Source of the DNA: Nitzschia sp. pyKryTriq1
Lineage: Eukaryota > Bacillariophyta > Bacillariophyceae > Bacillariales > Bacillariaceae
Length of the DNA stretch: 64,000 bases
Assembly: GCA_956465555.1 (NCBI GenBank)
Contig: OY101127.1
Location: forward strand, 1,116,001-1,180,000
Direction of reading: 5' to 3'
Shown here piece after piece: positions 20,044 through 30,773 of the stretch. The stretch's first letter is position 1, and the number at the start of each line of letters is the position of its first letter. Position numbers and translations under genes: made by a program. The notes under the pieces were generated by a model. That model saw nothing but the letters and a program-made list of their open reading frames with translations. It searched no databases and had not been told where the DNA came from.

Positions 20044-23000
20044 TTAGTCTTCCTTCGCTTCCTCTTCTTCCTCGACTACAAGGTACTTGGCCTTGTACTT
20101 CGCAACGACTTCTTCTCCCTTGTTGGCCCATTCTCTTCGGTTTTCAAGAGCATAATTCAAGTACTCATCCGAACTGACACCAAACACACCACAATCTTTC
20201 AGCTTGTTGGCCAAAGGAATGATGTAGTTGTCAAAGAAGCCCAATTCCCCTTGGTACCATCCTGCGACAGGGTCGAAACCCAATCGTCCGGCTTGGTAGG
20301 CCGACATCATCTCGGCAAACAAACGTTCGTTCCACTTTTGATAAATGTGCCAATGTTGCATCGTGTGGGCGACATCGGACGCTTGAATCAAGTGCTCCAT
20401 TACAACGGTCGCCTTGCGGTTCACATCATCGTCAGCACTCGCCCCATTTCCAGTAGAACCAGCAGCACGTTGTTCACCCGCCTTTTGGAAGGCCTTGTCC
20501 CATCGATTCTTTCGCAGAGCTTGCAATTCTTTATCAAAGATATCCGTAGCAAGAACGTTATTGACAACGAGTTGTCGGAAACGATCCAGCTCGGAAGGCT
20601 CGGCGTAGATGCATCGTCGTAAATCTTCAAACCTGGGATCCATGAGTTTCTCCCAGGCCAAAACAATCGAGTTTTGCTCGGCGACCGACTTTTCTCGGAA
20701 GAAGTTCGCCATCTTGTTCTTCTCCTTGATTAGCTGCATGTTGCTCACACCGGCGTGGTCGGTGTCGTGAATGAGAGCGGACAGTACACAACCGAATTGA
20801 GTCAAGGGGTCTGAAGTGATTCCATACGTGTGGTCATGAAGACTGGCCGCCATGTTGGCTTCGTCCTCTTCTTGATTCAGAATTTCATCCGGAGCGACAA
20901 TTCTGGCCAAAAGCTTGCTCACACTCATGGTGACGTGACTGTAAAACAAGAAACGAGAAACACATACAATTTGTTAGATAAAGAGTGTGGTTGCTTCATC
21001 GCCATCATGATGTCTCGTCAAACAAAACACTTACCTAGCATGCTCGAAATTGTGGAAAGGATTTTCTCGGTGCATTGCCGCAACCGCCGAGACATACAGT
21101 TGGAGTTGCTGAACCACCTTGTCAGGAAGCGGGTCCTTCCCAGCGCCCTTCTTGGTGTTGTGGTGCTTGACATCGAACTTGGGTAGGGAAATAATTTCCG
21201 TGACTTCATCCATCAAATAATGACGCTTGGCATAGGTAGCTTCCATCTTGACGAGTTGCGCATCGTAGTTTCGTTTGTTACCCATAGCGGTCCTCTTGGC
21301 AACGATTTGCTGCAACAATTTCTTGAGGATTTCCACATTCCAGCTAACCAGACGTTTGACCTTGGGTGGGAGTGCGTCTTCTACTTCATCTAAGGACACA
21401 TTCTTGTTCATGACCTTAGATTGCAATGTTTCTTCGACCTGTTCGGTTTCTTCGACCTGTCCTGGAGTGTGGAGCCAGAAGGTTTGGATCTTGCCCTTGC
21501 CTTTTCCACTGACGAGCTCGGCGCGCTTCTTGACCCAGTGCTCCTTGCCCGCCTGGCTCAAGAGATCTGCAGTATCTTGGGAAAGATGGACTCGGTTACG
21601 GAGACCAGTATGTTCGATGCGGGCGGCAACGTTGACGGTATCTCCGAACAGTTGGAAACGCGACTTGTCGCCGCGAAGAACACCGGCAGTGACGGGACCA
21701 CTGTGCAACTGCAACAAGAAAAGAAATATTCAAAAAAGTGAGGACGGTGATGTCGTGCCAAAAGTATATAGTAGCACGAGCCGCAGCCGCATATAGAAGA
21801 CTTACACCTGCACGCATCGCCAAATCGGCAGTGTCAGGACCCAGAGTGATCTCGAGTTGCTTGGCGAGCTCATTGAACTTGTCCAAACATTCTTTACTGA
21901 ACTTGGCCATGACGACGGCATGATCCGCTCGCGGTTCGGGAAGACCAGCCACAGCGACGTAGCAGTCACCAACCGTTTCGACCTTGAAGACCTTTCGACG
22001 CTTAGCAATGGCATCGAATGCGGAGTAGACACTTTCGAGCAGAGTAAAGACTTGAGAAGGCTCGCGAACCGAAGACCAGGCAGTGAAACCCGCGATATCG
22101 GCAAACATGATGGTTGTGTTTGGGAAGAGGTCGGCAATGGGTTTGGTTTGGTACATGTCAACACCAATCATTTCATTGGTGGCCATGGCGTTCTTGTCTT
22201 CTGGGCTCTTTCCATCATCCGACGAGTTTTCTGCTGCCGCGGCTTCTTTTTCTTGTTTGTCTTCAGTCGAGAGGTAGCTTTGGAGGCGGAACTTGGATGA
22301 TTCAACGTTTTCAGTTGGATCTGCCTTATCCGGCACCCCGCTGAGATCCTTTCCAAACAATCGGTCACGGACTTCTTCGGGGAAGAGCGAAGAGACAATG
22401 GCGTTGGACTTGGCGGCGGACGTAAGGGTCTTGAATTGTCGCTTTTGGGCATAAAGATCGTAAACGAAAAAGACCACGGAGGTCAATACCAAGATTGCCA
22501 CGACAAAGAGGGTCCAGAGGGCCGGTTCATTGTTCTGGTAGGTCTCGACAAAGGCTTGAGTAGGATACACCTTGAGCTTGTAGGTGCAGCCCATGTAGGC
22601 GGTCTGCTCCTCGGCAAAGTTTCCCGCCATCATAATGTCAGTGTAGTCGCTATCGTGCTTGTCTCCTTCTCCCAGAAAGGTCACTTGTTGTCCCGTGACG
22701 GCATACGTAAAAGTTCCTCCACATTCCGGTGCATCCACCACCAAATTCAGGGTGGGTGTTTCCGGTTGGAGGACGTTCTTGAAGTAGGCGTCCCACGAAA
22801 ATGCGGCCACGACAGCTCCCACCGCGATGACGGAAGAAGATGTCGACGATGAGGAGACTGTATCCAAGATAGGAGCCACGATGAAGAGTTGGGGTCCATT
22901 GAAGCCGTCCTTCGGCAAGGCCGACTCTCCATAGTACCAAGCAGCGTCATTGATAACCTTGGAAACTGTGGGGATACCACCGGTAGTGGCAGCGTCAAAG

Positions 23001-23880
23001 GTAGCCTTGAAGTCGTCCTCGGAGAGAAGGTTGTAGTTTACCACGGATGGATCCATGGGCGCTCCTGCCATTTGCCAGACCGGTGCAAAGGGTCCACTGC
23101 CAGCTTCGGGAGCAACCAAGTTGTTCCCGACATCCTTGGTGTAAATCTGGTCGGGAACATTGAAAGGACCGGGAGGCATTTCGAGTCCGTCATGTTCGGC
23201 CTGGTATTCCAAACCTTGTTGCACCCAAGCCTCGTTGGAAGTAGAGTAGTTTCCCCATGTTCGGCGTTGCGCTTCACCCGACACAATGGGACTAAACGAA
23301 GCCATAGTCGCACCCGATCCACGAATAAAGCTCTGACCAAAGGGTTCAAAGTCACTTTGAGTGTAGTACGGCCACTGGGCTCCCATGCTCAAGGCCAAGG
23401 CCGAGATGGTAGTACTCATGGTAGTAAAGACAAGCAGCGCGTTTTCAAGAGCATAGTCTGCGCCGTCGAGAAGTTCATAAGATGCATCTTCAAACTTTGG
23501 GGTAAGTGGTTGGGTGGAAACAAAGTTAGTTTCAGAGTTCGATTAGACATTCAGTATGATGGCGACCACAACACAAGACAACACAAGCACAACACAAGAA
23601 TACTCACTTGACTCTCAAAGAAATCTTTTTGATTCTTGGTGGAAACAAAGAAGGTGGTGACCCCGGCAGCCGTCGCCACGATGACGAGAAAGACGGCAAC
23701 GACAATGCGTGAAGTGTACAGAGCTTGCATTTGCTCCGTCGGAGTGCTGCCGTCCTTCTTGGTTGTGCATCCTTCGGACGAGGCGGTTGTCAGGTTGTCT
23801 TGAGACATGCCACTGGCGCTGCTTTGCGACAGGTCGTCGGCAAAGGCGACAGCCTTTTCCTCATCCTTGTTTTTACTCAT
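20044..23880 (-). CDS. Membrane nucleotide cyclase-phosphodiesterase fusion A
   Basis: Four exons (23608-23880, 21806-23494, 21035-21708, 20044-20938) give 1176 residues. A short acidic N-terminus is followed by TM1 (about 59-79), an ectodomain of about 330 residues, a second TM before the ARSEALVQSLFP-like linker, a class III cyclase domain and an HD-type cyclic nucleotide PDE domain. Cyclase metal ligands are Asp557 (FADIAGFTAW) and Asp601 (GDCYVA), and the base-recognition position is Glu597. PDE residues are His873/His877 (HNFEHA), His936-Asp937 (LIHDTDHAG), Asp1067 (ASDVAHTMQHW) and Gln1108 (WYQGELGFFDNY). It makes and breaks a cyclic nucleotide in one chain, with the ectodomain presumably sensing an outside signal. 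Glu597 favours GTP. Divergent partner of copy B. Confidence 0.93.
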
Positions 23881-24841
23881 GGTGGTAGAGTGGTGAATCT
23901 GGATATCGCTGGCTTGAATAGTCAAAGCGAAAAATTGTGAGAGGGGTGTGTCGAAATGGGTGCAATGTCTTATGACTTCTTGGCAGGATGATGATGGATT
24001 TTGGAGGATGTCGATCGTTTGCAGGATGCGATGCTGGATTATGGGTGCGTGCGAGGAATTCAAAGAAAGAGCACGAAGAACGAGTTCTGCATGCGTCACG
24101 ATCGCGGTTTCTGGTTTGGTTGAAGGTTCCATAATGACCGAAAGAAGGCCCAAGGATAAAAAGGGAGAAGAAAAAAATGTCTAGACATAGTTCTGAACGA
24201 ACAAGTATCTTAAATGTCGGTTCTTTATTTAGCTAACGATTGCCAACGTACAAAGAATCGTGCAGGATTAAGGCTTGGTCGAAAGCCAAGTTTCCGGTCT
24301 GCCCTTCCAGCGAGATTTGCCATTCATGTTTGAAAAATGACGAACTGCTGAACCACAGACAGTGAGCCTGTGATGGGAAAATAATGGCTGACGGCCAGAC
24401 TAAAGACAGTCCGAGTAGAATTCGGACCAAAGGGCTCGTTTTGGCCGAGTTCGGATTTTGACATTCGTTGAGGCTGTGTAAAAGAAGTCATCATTCCTTG
24501 TTGAGAATGTCTCGGCTTATGTGTGTTCAAATGGTTTGCTTGAAGAAGGGCAATTATAAGCATCCTTCGATCGCTGAGAGAACGTCTTCAGAAGGCCCAA
24601 AGAATCAAAGAATGACCTTCTCTGTTTTCTGCGGAGAAGAGATCCATCACACAACATCGCAGCTTTCGCACTTCGCACGTCATCGAGGAACATAGCCAAA
24701 ACCGTCGAAGTGCAACTAAGACTTTTGTTGCATGACCCGGCATCCAGCATCACAAACATCACACTCTATCTGCTGGGCAACACCATCATCACATAATTTC
24801 GTCTCCTCTTTGTTTCAAGAAAGACCCAACCCGTTTCAATC
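23881..24841. promoter_or_regulatory. Shared intergenic region of the divergent cyclase-PDE pair
   Basis: This 961-bp spacer lies between the start codons of two paralogues pointing apart, so it must hold both promoters. I see no TATA box, CRE or extended palindrome that can be defended. An open frame extends upstream of the copy A ATG (23881-24153) but lacks family resemblance. Confidence 0.6.
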
Positions 24842-27800
24842 ATGTCCGCTAGCACCGTACAAGAGGACGATGATCATTCTCGAGCCAGTGATAATCAGGG
24901 AGATTACTCCAGCTCCAAGGGCAAGGACCTCGATTTGTCCTCCAAGGATGATGGCACGGCATCCGCCACTCCCAAAAGCAAGAACGACGACCCTTACTTC
25001 ACCACCTCTAAGTTGATGGTCATGGCCATGGTGGTCATTCTCGGTACCACTGCTGGGGCAGCCACCTTTGTCTACTCCTCCAACAACCAAGAGCAGGCAT
25101 TTGAAGCACAGGTACGATGAGTCATACTCTCTAGCGGCATCTCGGCGATACAGAACAACCACAACCACAACGACATCCTCACCACCTGCCCTCTGCCCTC
25201 TCTTCTTCTTCAGGTCGACGCATTCGGTCATGAAATTGCCGATTCCAGTCAACTCCGAGCAGCAAATATGTTTGCCATGATCCAGACACTTGGAATCACC
25301 CTCACTTCGCACGCCAAAGCGACGGGCGCCGAGTGGCCCTTTGTGACCTTTCCCAACTACGAAGAAGTCGTGTCCAACTATCGCGAAACATCTAGCAGTC
25401 GTGTTATTGCCACGGTTCCCCTGGTCGCCGATAACCAAAAGACTCAGTGGGAAACATATGCGGGAGAAGAACAAGGATGGATCAAGGTGAGCTACCAAGC
25501 TATGGGTCTCGACAACGTTACACCTCTTCCCATCCATCCTAGCATCTACGATATTCAAGATGGCGTTGCTACCGAGGCGTTACAAGGTCCATTTTTGCCC
25601 TTGTGGCAAACGTCGCCCCCGCCCATGAACACGGGTATCGTCAACTACAATCTCGCCTCCCTACAAGAGTTTTCCGATGCCCTCATCATGTCCGTCGAAA
25701 ACCATGAGCCCCTCTTGACCCAAGTCACAGATATCGATGTTATTTTGGATAACGAAGACCCCAATGACTATGAAAGTCTTCTTGTCCAGCCTATCCATGC
25801 CAGTACCGACCACGACTCTGCGATTGTTGGAACCCTGGTTTCCAGCGTGGCCTGGGGCGTCTTCTTCACCGACCTGGTCCGAGAAGGCAACCAAGGCATG
25901 GTGTGTGTCCTCAAGAATACATGCGGCGACAGTTTGACCTACAAAATTGAAGGAGAGCTAGCTTCCTTCATGGGATTGGGCGACTTGCACGATTCAAAGT
26001 ACGATGAGTACGAATTGGTGGCCGAGTTGACCCCTTTCTTGGAATTGGACAGTGACACCACTCCAGGCTATTGCGAATACCAAGTCCATGTCTATCCCAG
26101 CAGCCAGATTGAAGTCAACCACATCTCCAGCTCCCCGGCAGCCTACACTGCCATCATGGCTTTGATCTTTTTCGCATTCCTGGTCAGCTTCTTGTACTAC
26201 GATCACATGGTCTTGAAGCGTCAACGAGAAGCTGCCGCTGCGGCCGCCAGATCGGAGGCTCTGGTGCAGTCCTTGTTCCCCGCTGAGATTCGGGACCGTC
26301 TCTTCAAGGGTGATGAGGAAAAAGCCGCGGATGCCAAGGAAGTAGCCAAGAACAAGGCAGATCTTCTTCAGTCGGTTCCCGAAGCTCAAAAGTTTCGACT
26401 CAAAAACTTTTTGGACGAAGAAGATGCCGAAGACAATGCCAACAAACAATCCAGCAAGTTGGATGGTTCCATTCGAGAGTCCAAGCCCATTGCCGACCTC
26501 TTCCCCAACACAACAGTCATGTTTGCAGATATTTCCGGTTTCACAGCTTGGTCTTCGGTCCGTGAGCCCTCGCAAGTCTTTACTCTTTTGGAGACCGTTT
26601 ACAAATCCTTCGACAAGACTGCCAAGAGACGAAAGGTGTTCAAGGTGGAGACTGTCGGGTAAGTCGGGCATTTTCTTGTCTTTTATTCCTTCGAACTTGA
26701 CGCTTTTTTCTTTGCTTTTTCTCACACATCTTGATTTTATTTTTTCCTCCAAAATTCCACAGTGATTGTTATGTCGCCGTTACTGGTCTGCCGGAACCTT
26801 TGAAGGATCATGCCGCAGTCATGTGCAAGTTTGCCCGTGAATGTTTGACTCAGTTCAATGTCCTGGTGCGTCAACTGGAAGTGCTTCTTGGTCCCGACAC
26901 TGGAGATCTCGCCATCCGCGTAGGTCTTCACTCGGGTCCTGTCACAGCGGGTGTTCTTCGCGGCGACAAGTCGCGTTTCCAACTGTTCGGAGATACCGTC
27001 AACACCGCGGCTCGTATCGAAAGTACCGGAACTCGCAACAAGATCCACTTGTCCCACGAAACGGCCGAGTTTTTGCATGCCGCTGGCAAGTCCAACTGGC
27101 TTCGCAAGCGTACCGAAACTGTCATGGCCAAGGGTAAAGGAGAAATGCAAACATACTGGTTACTGACGGATGAAGAACTTGCTTCTGGAGCGGTCGTGAA
27201 CGACGGCCAAAAGGCCGCCGCTCCTCTTCCGATCGTCAAAGCCAATGCTGCTCGTATTGGAAATGAAACTGGTGGGAACATGATGGATCCTGAATCTACC
27301 CTGCCTCCGAGAATCAAGCGTCTTGTCGACTGGAACGTTGACGTTCTGAAGCGACTCCTGAAGCAGGTCGTTGCCAAGCGCATCGCCCTCGGCAAGGAAC
27401 AAATGGACCCGAATCATCCTCTCATGATGAAGACTGAGGTCAACATTGGATGCGATACCTATGTGTTGGACGAAGTCACGGAGATTATTCGCTTGCCTGG
27501 TTATCAACACGTGAAGAACGGTGGAGATCCCAACAAGCTCGAGCTTCCAGAGGCTGTTGGAAATCAGCTTCGTCTCTACGTGGCAAGTATTGCTGCCATG
27601 CACCGAGACAACGCCTTCCACAATTTCGAACACGCCAGTCACGTCATGATGAGTGTGAGCAAGTTGCTTTCCCGTATTGTGGCCCCCGATGAGATTCTCA
27701 AGGGTGACGATGCAGAAGATCAGTTCGCTCTCAGTCTTCACGATCACACCTACGGTATCACTTCCGATCCCTTGACCCAGTTCTCTGTGGTCTTGGCCGC

Positions 27801-28536
27801 GTTGATTCACGATGTCGATCATGCTGGAGTCAGTAACTTCCAGCTCATCAAGGAAGGAGCCAAGATTGCTACAGTGTTCAAGGAAAAATCCGTGGCCGAA
27901 CAAAACTCGATTGTGCTCGCCTGGGATCGCCTCATGGAATCCCGGTTTACGCAGCTCCGATCGTACATCTACGGTGACCCCGATGAATTGAAGCGTTTCC
28001 GTCAGCTCATGGTGAATACCGTGCTAGCAACGGATATCTTCGACAAGGAATTGCAAGCTTTGCGAAAGAACCGATGGGACATGGCGTTCCGTGACGTTAG
28101 TCAGTCAACCGAGTCTTCACATGAGGATAACGTGAATCGCAAGGCTACAATTGTGATTGAGCACTTGATTCAAGCGTCCGATGTTGCCCATACGATGCAA
28201 CATTGGCACATTTATCAGAAGTGGAACGAACGACTGTTTGCTGAAATGACAGTTGCATTCAAAACGGGGCGAATGGGCTTCGACCCGGCCGCAGGATGGT
28301 ACCAAGGAGAATTGGGTTTCTTCGACAACTACGTCATTCCTTTGGCGAAGAAGCTGAAGGAATGCGGTGTGTTCGGTGTCAGTTCTGATGAGTACTTGAA
28401 CTACGCTCTTGAAAACCGAAGAGAATGGGCCTCGAAGGGGGAAGAGGCGGTAGAACGAATGGTCAAGAAATACAGCGAGGAAGAAGAAACAACTGATGAC
28501 GCTGCTGCTGCTGGCGCCGAGAAGAAAGAAGAATAG
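24842..28536 (+). CDS. Membrane nucleotide cyclase-phosphodiesterase fusion B
   Basis: Three exons (24842-25111, 25214-26658, 26763-28536) give 1162 residues with the same order as copy A: TM1 about 57-79, ectodomain 90-400, TM2 about 402-419, linker, class III cyclase, PDE. Cyclase: Asp529 (MFADISGFTAW), Glu569 and Asp573 (KVETVGDCYVA), Gln645 (RFQLFGDT), Asn652 and Arg656 (NTAAR). PDE: His858/His862, His921-Asp922 (LIHDVDHAG), Asp1045 and Gln1086. All catalytic positions are present. The first intron matches copy A in place and phase; the second lies between VETVG and DCYVA and is absent from A. Fused guanylate cyclase/PDE proteins are known from diatoms, where they have been linked to signalling responses; the ligand here is unknown. 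Confidence 0.94.
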
Positions 28537-29442
28537 ACCAAGAAGTAGTCTAGTAGTCGGCGCGGCTACTGTATTGTGTTCCACCGACGGGGTTTCGGTG
28601 CGAAGATGGGTTGCTCCTTCATCATGCGATACTTGTAAAAATACACTCTTATAATTAGTTTTGATCTTCCAACTCAACGTTTTGTCTACTAAAGTTAGCT
28701 CTGGCGACGCCCTATTCGTCACTCGAGATGTGCTTTTTGCCTGGAAAACGTGTGCGAGAGTGCTCCAAGCTGTGAGAAGGTGTACTCGGGCAGAGAGTGG
28801 AGATTCACTCATTCGCGAGATTCATGACGCCAAACTTTGTCTCCAACAACTTCGATTGAGCGTAGTTAATGTTTTCGGAGAGCTTATTCACGCTCTGTTC
28901 AAGATCATCTCCTACTAAAAACTGTAGACTGTAGACTATTACTTTGACCTACCCGAATAGCTACGGTATCGTATACCAAAAGCCGCCACGCGTGCTTCAC
29001 GCGCACTTTGAGAAGAATTCTGTCAAGGAGAAAAGTACTTAGTCCTACCAGTCGAAAACGTCTTTTTTAGTCCTTTTTTGATGGCTTCGCTGATCGCTCT
29101 CGCTTTTTTTCCCGCCACCTTTTTTTCTTTCGGTTTTGTGCGTTGACACCTTTTTCGGCTATGGTGCGATGGTGGTGGACCCTTTTAACTCAAAATCGTT
29201 AAGTAAATAGTTAAAAGAGTCAAGGCTCTGAACCAATCGTCAGGCTGCGTTGAGCTAAATAGTTAAAAGAGGTAGTTCACAGTCGTGTCTTGTACTTAAA
29301 TAAATAGTTAAAATGCCATGTCTCGTTGCTATCTAAAAGATAAATGGTGAGAACGTTCCTGGCCAATCATCTCCCCCCCCAGTGGAGGGACACAACTGGC
29401 GCGCGCCGCCACAAACGAAAAGAATAAACGAACAAAACGTGC
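28537..29442. other. Noncoding region with spaced TAAATAGTTAAAA boxes
   Basis: 3' flank of cyclase-PDE B followed by an AT-rich repeat area (listed separately) and a poly-C run at 29372-29380. No gene supported. Confidence 0.5.
29180..29313. repeat. Three copies of TAAATAGTTAAAA, about 50 bp apart
   Basis: Exact 13-bp boxes at 29204-29216, 29256-29268 and 29301-29313. The first forms an inverted repeat with CTTTTAACT about 20 bp upstream (9-bp arms CTTTTAACT/AGTTAAAAG). Could be a regulatory array or the end of an old mobile element. Confidence 0.75.
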
Positions 29443-30315
29443 ATGCATCGACTGCGTACTGCTTACGCAAACAACAACGAAAGCAGCAAAAAGAAAAAGA
29501 AAAAAACGAACAGATTGGACTCGTTCAAGACTACCGTGGCACACCGTGGAGGAAAGAAAACTGTTTCCAAAATTGTTGAATCGTGTCCTGGAAGAGTTTG
29601 GAAGTATCAGCGATGCAGCAATCGCCAGCAAGTTGACTTTCAAGGTGTTAGAGCAGCAAAAAGAAAAAGAAAAAAACGAACAGATTGGACTCGTTCAAGA
29701 CTACCGTGGCACACCGTGGAGGAAAGAAAACTGTTTCCAAAATTGTTGAATCGTGTCCTGGAAGAGTTTGGAAGTATCAGCGATGCAGCAATCGCCAGCA
29801 AGTTGACTTTCAAGGTGTTAGAGCATGTTGGTGATTTTATATTTCCAAAACTCGACGTGCACTCTCGTCTCTACTTGAAAAGATTTCGGGAGAGACGACG
29901 GAAGGAAGGTGCGGTGAAGGAAGGCGCAAGAGATCAGGAGAACTGTGAGTTTGTGAATTTACTTACAGGTCAAGGGAGCGCCAACGAGCCAGCGCTGGCT
30001 GCCGTGGCAACGGCTCATTTCGGCCCGGTGACCGAGCAAGTACCAGCCATGGCAAGCTGCCTGCCCACAATATCACCAGCGATGTTCCAGCCGGTTTATT
30101 TGTTGAATACGGTTGTGGCTGGCCATTCGATGAACAACATCCAGAAGCAACCGGCTCCTCCAACCAGTCGCCCGCCACGCAAGAAAGACAAGCAACCGCG
30201 TAAGAAGCGCACTTGCCCCGTGTGTAAGGCATTCTCCTGCACCGGTGCCAAACCCGGTCCTCCTGCAAAAGGATCAACCAAGAGATGTTCTACACATGGC
30301 GTTAATATGACATAG
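29443..30315 (+). CDS. Hypothetical basic protein with C-terminal Cys cluster; carries internal duplication
   Basis: An open frame of 290 codons. The second half seems genuine: LFPKLLNRVLEEFGSISDAA, HVGDFIFPKLDVHSRLYLKR, a low-complexity middle, and a C-terminal RTCPVCKAFSCTGAKPGPPA...RCSTHG cysteine cluster that resembles small zinc-binding tails of transposon-derived proteins. The first half translates an exact 170-bp tandem duplication (29482-29651 repeated from 29652). Since 170 is not a multiple of three, copy one is read in a different frame from copy two. The N-terminal 70 residues are therefore probably a by-product. It may be a degraded mobile-element gene or a host gene with a recent lesion. 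Confidence 0.4.
   Translation: MHRLRTAYANNNESSKKKKKKTNRLDSFKTTVAHRGGKKTVSKIVESCPGRVWKYQRCSNRQQVDFQGVRAAKRKRKKRTDWTRSRLPWHTVEERKLFPKLLNRVLEEFGSISDAAIASKLTFKVLEHVGDFIFPKLDVHSRLYLKRFRERRRKEGAVKEGARDQENCEFVNLLTGQGSANEPALAAVATAHFGPVTEQVPAMASCLPTISPAMFQPVYLLNTVVAGHSMNNIQKQPAPPTSRPPRKKDKQPRKKRTCPVCKAFSCTGAKPGPPAKGSTKRCSTHGVNMT
29482..29821. repeat. Exact 170-bp tandem duplication
   Basis: Unit 29482-29651 is repeated at 29652-29821 without any difference that I can find, which implies a recent event. It starts in the AGCAGCAAAAAG stretch and ends in CAAGGTGTTAG. Confidence 0.92.
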
Positions 30316-30773
30316 TATGCATCAACAATAACATTTCCATACAAGTACTGTTGTGGGGTCATAGATGTTGTTGCGGTCGATCCTCCTCCCAATAACTCAT
30401 CAAACTACAAGTACTTGTACTTGCGCCGTCAAAGCGGCCGGCCGCGCAAAAGCGACGTCGCTGAGAGCTTCTTACCAGAAATCGACTAATCCGACTCAAA
30501 AAGGACCCGGATGTAGCGCGCGGCCTCTCCTCGCTTCGCTCGGAGAGTTAAAATTCCGAAAACCTCCACCACCACCGAATGAGAGCCCCTTTTTCTTCTC
30601 ATGATGCGGGCAGCATCAAGCCCTTGGATGACGCGATGGGATCTTTGCTTCTTTGGAAGCCTTTCCCATCATCGTCGGTAATCATATCATATTTTTTTTC
30701 CTCTTCCCTTGCGTTCTTGCTTTGTTTGTTACCATAATTTTTGTTGAGTACACGTACAAAAGAAGCATCCATC
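30316..30773. other. Intergenic region before the dienoyl-CoA reductase gene
   Basis: Contains ACAAGTACTTGTACTTG near 30409 and no gene. The last 40 bp before the ATG are T-rich. Confidence 0.5.

Noticed and set aside
23881-24153. N-terminal extension of cyclase-PDE A
   Set aside because: The frame is open upstream, but copy B and family layout support the start at 23880 (MSKNKDEE), and the extension has no similarity to copy B.
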